A model generated the notes under the pieces. It did not search any database. It was given only the letters and a program-made list of their open reading frames with translations, and was not told the DNA's origin. A DNA stretch of 64,000 nucleotides from Plazaster borealis (taxonomy: Eukaryota; Echinodermata; Asteroidea; Forcipulatida; Labidiasteridae). The stretch's first letter is position 1. Each line of letters begins with the position of its first letter. The stretch lies in assembly GCA_021014325.1 (NCBI GenBank), contig CM037473.1:1068501-1132500 (forward strand), written 5' to 3'. The position numbers and the translations under genes were made by a program. Shown here piece by piece: positions 43,401 to 52,386 of the stretch.

Positions 43401-46400
43401 TAGATGTCTTTGCCAACTAATTCTTTTCACCTTTTTTTTTTATAGTTTTTGTTAATTCTTTATTTCTTTGTATTTTGATTTCAGCATGCCATTTGGTTTA
43501 CTTTCTTGTCTCTTCCTTTCCGTTTCATGCTTGCCATTTTGGATGATGCATTTTTGCTTTTATTGTCTACGGTCAGAACAGGGTCTGAAGCAGGTATTGA
43601 GGTTATACATTCATGTTACCCCCCCCCCCCCACCACCACCACCACCCCCCTAAAAAAAATACTTTTAAGCAAGCCCTTTAACCCCCTTACGAAATATGAG
43701 TTAACGATTTTGAAAACAATTTAATTGTGAAACTTAACGATTTAATTGTAAAACTGAAATAATAAAAAACAGTTCGTTACGATACCTTGTTCGTACTATT
43801 TTAACAATTGTTGATTTACGCTTCGTTTTAATCTATTTTCACTTTATTTTCTGTTCAGTTTATATATTTTGTGTACAGTACCTTGTATGTTTAACTTTTA
43901 AGTTTGCTGAAACTAATTTCCGTGTGTGACATTATATAGTACTTCTGGTTGTGTAACTTTTTGTTTTAAATTATTCGTTGTTATTTCATTGTGCTTTCTT
44001 CAAATTGTTATAGGCCTATCCTTTGTTAAGTTACATACATTTCAGCTAATGCTGCTATTGTATTATTATTTTTAATAAACCATATGAATAAATGATTGAA
44101 TGAACACAAAATGAAAACCGAACTTTTCAATTACCTTCCAGTGAGAGCTCGTTGTGTGGCATCTTTGATGATACCAACATTGTGTACATCGAGAGGTCGA
44201 GCTGCCTTTCTTGCTATTATTGTAGCTTTACTTCTCAGTGGGCCTATTGATAACATCTATAATAATGCAAATGTGGCATCTGAATCGATGAGCTGCAGTG
44301 CAGAGGTTTGTATTGTCTTATGTCCTTCTGTTAAAACCTTCCGAGCAGCCACGGGGAGCAGGCGCGAGGACCAGCTTCATACTACAAAATGTGTTGATCA
44401 ATTTCGCTGACCTTTTTTGGAACTACCTTTAAAGGCATCGTACACGTTTGGTAATGACTCTGAAAATTTATGGCAATAAAAACTTACTTGGTAAGAAGTA
44501 CAGCAGCTTTGGATAGTATAATGCATTTTGAGAGACTGTTTACTTCGAAGGACTGCGGTTATGGAAAAATATATCACTTTTTATCCCCAAAATATTTTGA
44601 ATATTGAGAAGCGTTACGGTAACGCTTCTCAGAGTGTGTATTCCAATGCAGATTATTCTTCCTACGTGGACATAACCGCTCCAGATTTTCGGCAATATCT
44701 CAAAAACGCTACCACCTTTTGAAATGAAATTTTCACAGGTTAGTTTTATGGTATAATCTACAACTATATAGGATTGAAACAAATGATAGGCTCCAATTAC
44801 CAAACGTGTACGATGCCTTTAAACACCCCTCTTTGATACTGTAGTGATTTCTTGGTGAGTGAACTCAGAGGTTGACAAATAGTGTGGGAAAGCCCCATTA
44901 TAACGTGCACAACAAAATCCTATTGTGTGCACAAAAACTTAATCCTTTCGAAATGTACTATTTTTTGAAAATTAGCAGTGAACCAATGTGTAAATTTCCA
45001 GAATGCTTCAATCTTTAGTGTGTGGGTCCAGGGAACATCTATTCATTTGTTCAGACCATTAAAACAACAATTGTGCCCCCCAAACACAGTTATTCACCCG
45101 TGCCTCTCGTGCACTCCCCGGGGATCCAGCATGTAAAATTGTTCCCGTGGCTGCTCGGAGGGTTATTGTTTGTGTATCCCCTTTGCTGGGTTGTCTTAAG
45201 ATTATGAGATCTCATCACCCATGAGAGAATTAGTTCCTTCAAGAGTAGAGTCTAACAATGTGAATGATGAATACTCCAAACCAGTTGATATCACACAATT
45301 TCTTGATTTCTGCAATTCAAAATCATAAACGTTTATGTTTGTATGACAGAGATTGGCTGTTGTCAGTTAGGTGTTTATATACCCTTATGGGAGCTTTTGG
45401 CCTTTGCCGTACTCCCTTGATGGGAAGATCATCCAAACAAACAAGCAAAGAATAACCAAACAAAGAATACGAGGATTGCTTGACCAGCTAAACTGTGGTG
45501 ATAGTGAAAGTCGATCTGATTTATTAAAAGCGCCCATTAAATACATTTTACAATATGCAAACAAAGCTTATTCTGCTTTCAAAATGGTTGAGTTTATAAA
45601 CTGTGTGGACTCGTTGATATCCTCTGATATAGCTTGCACAGAACCAGACTAAACTGATCAGACAGACTGCTGAAGAAGTGTTCGATGCGTACGTTGAAAA
45701 TCTCGTTAAAAGTATCCACAAACTGCAAGAAGCCGCATCGAGAGTCCACGAAGTGTTTTTACCAATAGAGGATGCTTTCGGAGGACTCACGGACGCCCTA
45801 GGAGTAAGTAGCTGTTTAGTGTATTGCTTTTTTACATCTTATCTTTTTTGCATAATTACTTCATTAAAATCTGATCTAAGTGGTGTTTGAAGCTTTGCAT
45901 GGTGTGGAAAAATAAGGAGTAACTACAAATAAATAGTAAACTTGCGGATACAACCATGTGTAAAATCTCTTTTGGAGGAGTGTTGGCTCTGAAAAGAGCC
46001 GGTGTGGTCTCAGTAGACTCTGCTCATTTTCGAAAGAGTTTTTACACACGGTTGTACCCGCAGGTTTACTATTTGTTTATATTTTCTCCTTATATACTTC
46101 TGATCTAGTTCAAAAGCTGTATTCTTCGAGATGTTTGATTTGTATCTTCATTCCTATAAATGCACCCAGACTGCAGGTGAGGCCCTGGTGAGAGCAGCCG
46201 ATGCATGCGATGAAATCATCACGGGAGCTTACACGGAATGCACTGGTAGTGTTGGCCAAGCCTACAAGGATTGCAAGAAAGCACTGATGGGTGTCGAGTT
46301 AGGAGCTGCTAAGATCGGTAAGGATGGATAAGAGCCGCGGTTTGTGGGACAAATAGTCATTGAACTCCTGGTCACCTATTTTTATTTTACTTTTACCTAA

Positions 46401-47817
46401 TCTGAGGAGTGGGATTGTAAAAAAGTCAGTTATATGGAATTTGTTTATGACTTTACGATGGGTAATGGTTTTGAAATCATTTTGAAATGCACCTATAAAT
46501 GAACTTGTTTGTATTTTGATTCCAGATCAAATATGCGAGGTACTTCAATTTGGAGACTCTGTCTGTGGGCTCCTTAGTAACGCAAACGGTATTTGCGATG
46601 CTCCAACCTTTCTGGATGAAGTGATCAAGAAAGCCTTCCAGGCTACACAAAAAGCTCTGGATGATATCCAAGCGGCCTTCGAGGTTGATGTGGACTTCTC
46701 AACATACTGGGATTATCGAGCCAATCAAAGCCAGTCATTCGACTCCATCCAAGATTCAATTCAACAGGAACTGGAAGAATCTGTGACCTTCTTCAACTCT
46801 GCCTTCTCGGTGGTGGACAAGATCATAGCATTGTCTATGTTATTCCTTCTCTTCCGATCGTACCAGTATCACAGCAAGTACCGCACCAAGGATCGATTTG
46901 ACAACTTCTATGTGACAAGCGATTTTAAGCTCCTTGATGCCAAGAGAAGGGAGAGTGGTAGAGAGCCGCTGTTGCCCTTGAAGAAGTCAGAGCGTCGTCG
47001 TCTGATTGATCTCACATCTTTCTTGCTCAGCAAACCCGAAAAGGGGCTGTTCCGGATAGGTCTTACAAACCTCCTGCTTCATGTAGTCATTGCATCGTTG
47101 CTGGTTTTAGCAGATTATGGCCTCTTCTGGTTGCTTGCTCTCATCAATCGCCATGGGAAAGTCAAGTTCAACTTGAGTGGTGGGGGAGGCGCTGATCTGA
47201 CTGTTGGTGGCTCAGGCTTCTTGTCTAATCTAATCAAGTCTTTCTTCTCAGAAGGATTTGAAGCTGCGAATGCCTTCAATATTACTGTTGACACAGAGCA
47301 CTGCCTTCCCAATCCTATACCTCCAAATAACATCATTTCAGTAGGAGTTGCCGTGCTGTACTTCATAGCCCTGATCATGATCCTATTCCAGGCCTATGCC
47401 CTCAGGATGCGAAGAGGAATTGCTTCTTACTTCTACCCTGAAAGAGAACAAGAGCGCATTTTTTATCTGTATAACAACACACTGCAAAAACGCCAGTCTC
47501 TGTTCAAGCTTCTGAAGGAGAGAATCAAGCAGTCCAAGCGAGAGATAGATACCGAGCAGAAAATCAGTTTTAGGGCGTACTTGTCTGCCAAGTACCCGTG
47601 CTGGAGGAAGATCTTCCGGTACTTTGGCGTGAAGAAGAGGGTCTGTTTGGGATGTGCTGATGTGGATAACGGCACTTTCATGTCTTGCGGTAACCCTGAT
47701 TGTCATGGTAACTACTGCCGAGAGTGTCTACATGAGATTGGAAACACATGTACTCTCTGTAAGGAGATTGTCTTAGGCAGTGATATCTCCATTGGTATTG
47801 TTGAACACAGAGTTTGA
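31423..47817 (+). CDS. DCST1: DCST1-like DC-STAMP-domain membrane protein (long model, 10 exons)
   Basis: DCST1/DCST2 proteins are multi-pass sperm membrane proteins needed for gamete fusion in animals (worm SPE-42/SPE-49, fly Sneaky). Exons: 31423-31441 (inferred), 38731-39222, 39528-40190, 40616-41175, 41495-41647, 42446-42641, 44142-44305, 45642-45803, 46170-46317 and 46526-47817. Phases agree throughout and give 1,282 codons plus stop. The 653-residue core has two membrane segments in the 42446 exon, one in the 44142 exon and three in the last exon, then DNFYVTSDFKLLDAKRR, YFYPEREQERIFYLYN and a C-terminal four-pair Cys RING-like module at 47644-47766. The LLPLKKSERR segment recalls DCST1 more than DCST2. 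The first 629 residues are basic, Ser/Pro-rich and probably disordered; I know of no such extension in the family. A shorter protein could start at the ATG at 42404, with the upstream exons forming another gene. Core identity is firm; the N-terminus is not. Confidence 0.8.
31948..32098 (+). repeat. 75-bp tandem duplication
   Basis: GGACTCAAATT(A/C)TGCTTAGCGC begins two adjacent 75-bp units, each ending GGTATCTATTTC. The words resemble family E MITE interiors. Confidence 0.8.
32550..32672. repeat. Inverted repeat
   Basis: GTTGAAAGATGGAATGTTCC opposes GGAACAATCTTTCAAC, with outer arms TGCGTGCAATG / CATTGCACGAATG. Confidence 0.7.
32673..34440. other. DNA with no recognised gene
   Basis: Includes a run of GGGGGCAC words at 33660-33900 and a poly-C tract near 33906-33922. 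Nothing else is supported. Confidence 0.6.
34441..34555. mobile_element. Family D MITE, copy 2 (diverged)
   Basis: Contains GCGGCTACAGC, CGTCATCACGCATTGAAGTA and ACACCCTTTAG, a decayed version of the family core. Confidence 0.6.
34556..35756. other. DNA with no recognised gene
   Basis: AT-rich. An 85-codon open frame at 34691-34948 has no family resemblance and is probably chance. Confidence 0.55.
35757..35872. mobile_element. Family D-like remnant
   Basis: Holds GTGGCTATGGCTATTCC and ACCATAGCCGTAGCCGTAAC in inverted arrangement, but the central core is lost. Confidence 0.45.
36359..36432 (+). repeat. ATTCA pentanucleotide microsatellite
   Basis: About fifteen ATTCA units with a few substitutions. 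Confidence 0.95.
36544..36931 (+). repeat. Family F repeat, copy 3
   Basis: Shares TGACGTCACACTTCGAGGCT, CATGCATGTACAAACA and the CTTTATCCTTGCGGATAAAG hairpin with the 19.8-20.6 kb pair. It lies in the long intron proposed for the DCST1-like long model. Confidence 0.8.
37655..37790. mobile_element. Family D MITE, copy 4
   Basis: CTGTATCTGAATTGGCGGCT opposes AGCCGCCAATTCGGACACG, with the intact core GACGTCCTATACTTCAACGC. Confidence 0.85.
37853..38085 (+). pseudogene. LINE 3'-end fragment
   Basis: Closely matches the fragment at 51840-52070 (TTGCTGAGATGTAGA, ATTCCAACAGCTTTATTCCA, CAAGAGT(T/G)G). Both encode the decayed C-terminal end of a reverse transcriptase ORF (SLELLAWC / NSLPG in alternative frames). 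Confidence 0.7.
38086..38730. other. Intron sequence before the 38731 exon
   Basis: No repeat or gene recognised. A short TA run lies at 38450-38460. Confidence 0.55.
38731..39222 (+). CDS. N-terminal extension exon 2
   Basis: Acceptor CATTTCAG, donor GCGCG|GTGAGT. A 164-codon open stretch with coding-like base use (GC-rich against the surrounding AT-rich introns). It is rich in Pro, Lys, Arg and Ser, with RRKS motifs (IQRRKSEVA, HRRRKSDSH), the consensus for basophilic kinases such as PKA. It also carries a HRYFTPQPGRKK motif, echoed in the next exon as RFFTPQPTRRK. Confidence 0.75.
39528..40190 (+). CDS. N-terminal extension exon 3 with 37-residue repeats
   Basis: Acceptor TATCAG, donor CATAG|GTAGGT. 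It reads through 221 codons. It includes RFFTPQPTRRK near the start, then 37-residue tandem repeats of the form SPSPxTPxSPLxAP + FKSKKLG + RKSSDSG + YSS beginning at 39779, 39890 and 40001 (the last partial). Prolines after Ser/Thr suggest proline-directed phosphorylation. No enzymatic domain is recognised. Confidence 0.75.
39779..40060 (+). repeat. 111-bp in-frame coding tandem repeat
   Basis: Units begin at 39779, 39890 and 40001 with SPSP(R/Q/N)TP. The first two are 37 codons each and the third is cut short after SPLAAPAF. Confidence 0.92.
40616..41175 (+). CDS. N-terminal extension exon 4
   Basis: Acceptor TGCTTAG, donor CGAAGA|GTAAGA. It encodes NRPTSMPDKIRRVSRGSVNK, further RRVS / RRKSNSS / ERSRKKS basic-Ser motifs and a short charged helix (KAGIKELLREELTQLGKADD). 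Ends in phase 0. Confidence 0.75.
41495..41647 (+). CDS. N-terminal extension exon 5
   Basis: Acceptor TTCACAG, donor AAAGAG|GTTAGT, 51 whole codons. Ser/Arg-rich (RLRRGRSSRTSMGSLSRSM). If this exon were terminal in a separate gene, reading past the donor would reach a TGA at 41699-41701, so a separate upstream gene is possible. Confidence 0.65.
41800..42140. mobile_element. Family G inverted-repeat MITE, copy 2
   Basis: GATTGTGCCTTCGATGAAAC opposes TCATCATCAAAGGCGCAATC, with inner arms ATAGGGCCATCGCAGATTTG / AAATCTGTGATGGCCCTATAG. It lies between coding exons of the DCST1-like long model. Confidence 0.85.
42446..42641 (+). CDS. DCST1: DCST1-like exon with first two membrane segments
   Basis: It encodes FLGDIFLSHRYEHRELKRF, then two hydrophobic segments (GFLTGLILGGALFLGLLYG and IVIASVSTLLMCLSLAL). 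Donor ACTG|GTGAGG, phase 1. The acceptor at 42446 keeps phase 0 with the previous exon; the stronger-looking TTTTTAG seven bases later would break the frame. In the short model an in-frame ATG at 42404 reads MYTFNCYVTISSHK into this exon without a splice. Confidence 0.85.
42895..43080 (+). repeat. A/C-rich low-complexity tract
   Basis: Dominated by AAACAAAC and CCCCAA runs. Open frames in all three opposite-strand frames here are composition artefacts. Confidence 0.9.
43619..43650 (+). repeat. Poly-C and CCA microsatellite
   Basis: A run of C followed by CAC/ACC triplets, in the intron between the 42446 and 44142 exons. Confidence 0.9.
44142..44305 (+). CDS. DCST1: DCST1-like exon, third membrane segment
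   Basis: Acceptor TTCCAG, donor GAG|GTTTGT. It begins VRARCVASLMIPTLC, then a hydrophobic segment (AAFLAIIVALLLSGPIDNIY) and ends SMSCSAE, matching the conserved QGP...ACGAE-type block of the family. The phase fits the preceding exon directly. Confidence 0.88.
44429..44822. mobile_element. TTAA-bounded MITE, family B copy 3
   Basis: Starts TTAAAGGCATCGTACACGTT and ends ACGTGTACGATGCCTTTAA. The central hairpin GAAGCGTTACGGTAACGCTT is at 44611-44630. In a DCST1-like intron. Confidence 0.9.
45642..45803 (+). CDS. DCST1: DCST1-like exon, extracellular helical region
   Basis: Acceptor GCACAG, donor GGA|GTAAGT. It starts NQTKLIRQTAEEVF, the family NQTAE-type helix, then VKSIHKLQEAASRVHEVF. Phase 0 to 0. 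Confidence 0.85.
45905..46096. mobile_element. Inverted-repeat MITE in a DCST1-like intron
   Basis: TAAGGAGTAACTACAAATAA with AGTAAACTTGCGGATACAAC opposes GTTGTACCCGCAGGTTTACT and TATTTTCTCCTTA. A half-related piece occurs at 61740-61790. It ends 74 bp before the exon acceptor. Confidence 0.8.
46170..46317 (+). CDS. DCST1: DCST1-like exon, Cys-containing ectodomain
   Basis: The acceptor CACCCAG is chosen for phase; the CTGCAG site seven bases on would shift the frame. Donor ATCG|GTAAGG. It encodes ALVRAADACDEI, TECTG and YKDCKKAL, with Cys residues typical of the ectodomain. Confidence 0.85.
46526..47817 (+). CDS. DCST1: DCST1-like last exon: DC-STAMP-like domain and RING-like tail
   Basis: Acceptor ATTCCAG. 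A single 430-codon exon. It starts DQICEVLQFGDSVCGLL and has membrane segments near KIIALSMLFLLF, LLHVVIASLLVLADYGLFWL and VAVLYFIALIMILFQAYAL. It continues with the conserved YFYPEREQERIFYLYN motif and a zinc-ligand-like array CLGC, SCGNPDC, YCREC, TCTLC. It ends at a TGA. No break is seen. Confidence 0.95.
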
Positions 47818-47922
47818 GATACTGGGAATTCAAAATCAAACTTCCCAAATCAAAATTGATGGGATCGGAGTGATGTTTACCTTGATATTTTATTTTGTTT
47901 TAAAGAGTTGGGCATTTCAGAA

Positions 47923-47928
47923 AATAAA
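47923..47928 (+). promoter_or_regulatory. Putative polyadenylation signal of the DCST1-like gene
   Basis: AATAAA about 105 bp after the stop codon, in the expected orientation. Confidence 0.5.
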
Positions 47929-48269
47929 GTTAAGATATTTTAAGAAAATTTTCTATTTTATTGAAAATTTAACATCATCTGTTACCACTGCGAGCTAATT
48001 TATAAGTGTTTTAACCATTTCTAAACATACGTATTTTCTAAAAGTGTAAAATAATACGTGTTTATGTTACGCTTCATTGATTGAAATTATATAACAAAAA
48101 CTGCCATGGCATCACGTCTTGTTTATAGGCCCTTTGGCTTATTAATATTATTAATATTATAATTCATGCAATATCTTTCAGTAATTAACCATTTCTGCCA
48201 TTGTATCCCTCATGCAACATGTTCTTAATAAAAACAACTTTTCATTCATGGGTAAGAATTACATGGCAC

Positions 48270-48985
48270 TGCAATGGTATACATGGCACCACCAGTGGCC
48301 TGCCTATCACGAGCCAACTTACAGCACATAATGGCGTCAGCCCCTTGCCGTCCCAGGGTCTGGTGGCGCTATGTCGATGACCCATTTTTCATCTGAACCA
48401 GTGAGGAAGCAAAAATTCCTTCCACATGACCATCAAATTCACGAGCGAACACTCAACCAAAGATAGGCATATACCCACTTTTTGGATGTCAAGGTTCTAA
48501 AGACGGATGATGGCTTAATCACAGATCTTTTTGTTAAACCCGCAGATAAACATCAAAACCTCCACTCAACCAGCTGTCACCCTGACACTGCTAAACCACT
48601 GCTAGGCCCTCAGACTCCGTCAAATCTGTTCTAATGATTCTGATTTTATCCACCACTCACAGGAACTTAAGAGACACCTTATTCCCAGGGGACATAGCTC
48701 CCTAGCAGTCCATCGAGCGTTCCAGAAAGTCAAGGCTCGATCTAGGGAGTCGGTACTTTCCAAAGAACCCAAACAACAACAGAGTTCCAAGGGGAAAGTT
48801 CATTTTGTTGTTACTTTCCACCCCTCACTTCCTCCAATTCGTTAATAACCAGTTCTACCATCATATTATTCACACATCAGATCGAATTCAAAGTGCTGTA
48901 CTGGAAGAACTTATAGACGCCCACCCAGTCTGAGGGATCTCATCGTCCGGGCAGATATTAATGATAATTTACCCCCCCCCCCCCC
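48270..48985 (+). pseudogene. Penelope-like reverse transcriptase remnant
   Basis: Broken across frames. VWWRYVDDPFFI at about 48360-48395 carries the YVDD catalytic box. FLDVKVLKTDDGLITDLFVK and then HQNLHSTSCHPDTAK at about 48485-48600 are hallmark Penelope-like blocks (FLDV..., TDLYVKPTD, HSCHP). Later FVVTFHPSLPPIR and HIIHTSDRIQ fit the next conserved stretch. Several frameshifts and stops make it non-functional. Confidence 0.8.
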
Positions 48986-49118
48986 ATTAATGGTAATGTT
49001 AACTTTTCCTCATAGGGATCCGACTATTTTTGTCCTCACTGCCTCGATTTGGTTGCATTGATTTAAATGAGAGAAAAACAAGATGGCTGCTCCTTGGGAG
49101 GCTCGTGACATTTTGTAG

Positions 49119-49812
49119 GGGGCACTGGACACGTTTGGTAATTACTCAAAATATATATTAGCATAAAAACTTACTTGGTAACGAGCAACGGAGAGCTATT
49201 GCTAGTATAAAACATTGTGAGGAACGACTCCCTCTGAAGTAACGTAGTTTTTGAGAAAGAGGTCATTTCTCACTAAAATATTAAAAGACTTCTGGCCAGA
49301 AGCCTTTTTCAGGCATCTGAAAGCACACAAATTTGTACTACAAGGGTGTTTTTTCTTTCATCGTTTCCTTGCAACTTCGATGACCAATTGAGCCCAAATT
49401 TTCACAGGCGTGTTATTTTATGCATATGTTGGGATCACCAAATGAGAATACTGGTCTTTGACAATTACCAAACGTGTCCAGTGTTCTCACTTGGTGTATC
49501 CCAACATATGCATAAAATAACAAGCCTGTGAAAATTTGGGCTCAATTGGTCATCGAAGTTGCAAGAAAATGATGAAAGAAAAAACACCCTTGTTGTACAA
49601 ATTTGTGTGCTTTCAGATAGGAATAAAAACTTCCAAGTTTTTATTATTTTAGTGAGAAATTACCTTTTTTTCTCAAAAACTACGTTACTTCAGAGGGAGT
49701 CGTTTCCTACAATGTTTTATACTATCAACAGCTCTCCGTTGCTTGTTACCAAGTAAGTTTTTATGCTAATATTTGTTTTGAGTAATTACCAAACGTGTAC
49801 GATACCTTTAAT
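49119..49812. mobile_element. Two family A MITEs fused tail to tail
   Basis: A full copy runs 49119-49481 (GGCACTGGACACGTTTGGTA to AAACGTGTCCAGTG). The second, in inverse order, continues without spacer at TTCTCACTTGGTGTATCCCA and ends GTGTACGATACCTTTAA at 49812. Confidence 0.85.
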
Positions 49813-51577
49813 GGTCACAATTTAATACACAAAATATAGTTTGTGTAAAGTAAAACGAGACTGCACCTGCAGAAGACGTCAGAATAAGAACCGTTATTTG
49901 TACATACATTATTCTTTTAAAATAAACTAATATAGTTATATGTATTGACAACTGAAGCAAAATAAATAAATGAATATTGTCGAATGAATTGTAAATGTCC
50001 GTGATGCATTTCCTTACTTATAATGGCCAGGAAAACTGAAACAAAATTGCGTTTCTCCGCACATCTACCTTTGAAACTTATGTTATTTTAATTCTTATTA
50101 TTCTCAATTTTAAAAGAAATGTTCACTTGATTTATTATCAAATTAAGATCTGGTATGTTTTCTTTTGGCATATGCAATCACCCCCCCCCCCTTCTCAAAG
50201 TCAAACGGTTCTTTCACATGATACAATTCTCAAGAAAATAGTAGAGGTACAAATATCACATCAAGTTGGGCTTTATTTATAATTTGATAATTCTGAAATA
50301 AAGTTGGAACATCAAATGCTTTCCTTCCGCAGAATGTCTTGAAATTTCTCAATACGAAAGAATTCAGAGACACTGGTATGCAAAATTAAAAGCCAGAAAG
50401 AGAGTTTCACCTTGTCGATCGCAATGAATTATGAAATTGTGATCCATTTATTAAATATTATCCTCATAACATACATCTTCAGTTTGTTTCTTTAAAATGG
50501 CGAGACACACTTTACAATAATAGCCGTCAGAAAAAGTTTCCTTTAGTTACCAATACTGTACACACCATTTTAAGAAACTACACAAAAGGGCATATTTTCC
50601 CTTGTGGATTAAGTTTCCTGTTATGCAGTCGTAGTTCCAGACAGAGGGAGGAACCAAGAAGCTGTTTTAAATGGGAGTTGTTTGGGTTCAAGCCAAACTT
50701 CCTCATCAAGGGATGACAACCGAAACTTACAGCCCACATGGACTTTATCAGGGTCAACCCATTTATATTATATATTATAATTGTAAAGTGTTAACTGTAA
50801 CACCAGCCCCTAACTTATCTTGTCCATACCTGAATATACTTATATGTGTGTTGTCAACTGGTGGGATTATTTTCTCTTAATCTTTCCATCAGTTAACTCT
50901 TGACTATCTTTCCGGTCAAATTATATCATAAAAATAAAGTTACAGTCACAAGTTAAAAATGTATACTATTTTGAAAAAGGTACATGTACAGGTTTTGTAC
51001 AAAGAACTCACACAAGCAGCAATTTACTCAGTGATGTGTGAAAGCAACCTGTTTTCATAACAGAGACCTTGTCATCTTGTTTATACATATAAATAACTAG
51101 GTCACTTCCTGCAGTGTATCACATACAGTACTGCTGTGTAACTTACAGAAAACAAAATGTGTAACTTAAAAAAGTTACACCACTGGTTTCGGAAGAGTAC
51201 AAGAAATATATCACATTGTCATTTGAGTGCAGAAATGTTTTTGAGGAGACATCATCGTATGGTCAGAATACATTATTTTGTTTTTTATTGTCATGGACAC
51301 ATTGGGCACAATACCTGTAACCTAAGAGCCGCTACTTACAATTATTAGGTATATAACTCATTCCAAACATATGTTACCAAGGAGATATTTGTTAGGTCAA
51401 CAGCTCTTCATGTACCAAGCATTCTTTGCTTACTTCCCTCCACCACGGAATTTGCTAATCATACTTCAGCAGAGAATTGTGATCATAAGCACAATCCATT
51501 GACTCCTTCCCCACCCCAACCCCCACCCCCCACCACCCCCCCCCACCACCACATTGTTTACATACTGAGCATTCACA
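49813..51577. other. Intergenic DNA, nothing recognised
   Basis: AT-rich, with a poly-C run near 50179 and a C/A-rich tract at 51505-51552. No supported gene. Confidence 0.6.
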
Positions 51578-51708
51578 GGCTGTATCCCAATTGCAACTAC
51601 GGCTATGGCTACATCTGTTGCTAAGGGTGTTGCTAAGGACGTCCTATACTTCAATGCATGATGACACGGAAATCTAGCCATAGCTGTAGCCGCCAATAAG
51701 GACACAGC
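51578..51708. mobile_element. Family D MITE, copy 5
   Basis: GCTGTATCCCAATTGCAACT opposes AGCTGTAGCCGCCAATAAGG, with the core GGACGTCCTATACTTCAATG. Confidence 0.8.
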
Positions 51709-51764
51709 CACACTAATACAAAAAAATAGAAGATCTAGTAAGCTAAGGCTTTGAACCAGAAACT

Positions 51765-52075
51765 CCATGTATGACAACTCTTTCACAACGCCCATTTACG
51801 GAGTCCTACTTTCTGCTTGTTCTCACCCAAACACTCTCACTTTGCTGAGATGTAGAGCAAAGAGCCATTCCAACAGCTTTATTCCATGTACTGCATCTCT
51901 TTGGAACTCCTTGCCTGGTGTATGTTTCCCTCCATCCTACAATCTAGACTTTTTAAAGAGGAATATCAATTCCTACTGTCAGCTCCCCCAAGTTTTTTTC
52001 ATCTTAAATGTTTTCTTCTTGTAGCCCCTCACCAAGAGTGGCTTTTAGCCTTGTTTGGGGCGAACCAACTTGCAC
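51765..52075 (+). pseudogene. LINE fragment (reverse transcriptase C-terminal end)
   Basis: Translates to RCRAKSHSNSFIPCTASLWN then SLPG, the typical ending of non-LTR ORF2 proteins. The open frame stops early and the fragment is shared with 37853-38085. Just downstream of the C19orf53-like stop codon. Confidence 0.75.
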
Positions 52076-52248
52076 TAAAAAAATAATAATAATCTGGGAT
52101 TGTTAACTACAGTTCGCAACATTCTGATGTCATTCATGGAATGCCTAGCTTATAAACTAAGCCAATCTAGTACATTACAGCCACATACTAGTGTCTCCAC
52201 CATGTTATTGTAAATACATGTATGTACATTTCTACTTGTCTTGAAGTG

Positions 52249-52386
52249 TTATTTCTTTTTGGAGCTTGACTTTCCTTTCAAATCTGGAGCTGGATGACTA
52301 AACACAGTCAGTGGTCTGGGTTCTCTTGAAGCTGCCATGGCAACGACTTCCTTTTCAATGGTACTCCCGATAGCTCGTTCAAGATT
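52249..52386 (-). CDS. C19orf53: C19orf53-like exon 3 with stop
   Basis: Acceptor CATTTAG; 45 codons and TAA. It contains the conserved NLE...IEKEVVAMAAS helix, then a basic tail. Confidence 0.9.
   Translation of the reverse strand, partial: NLERAIGSTIEKEVVAMAASREPRPLTVFSHPAPDLKGKSSSKKK

Noticed and set aside
43485..43600. Candidate extra DCST1-like exon (hydrophobic, after a TTTCAG acceptor)
   Set aside because: In the phase set by the preceding exon it reaches TGA, and the 42446 and 44142 exons join in phase without it.
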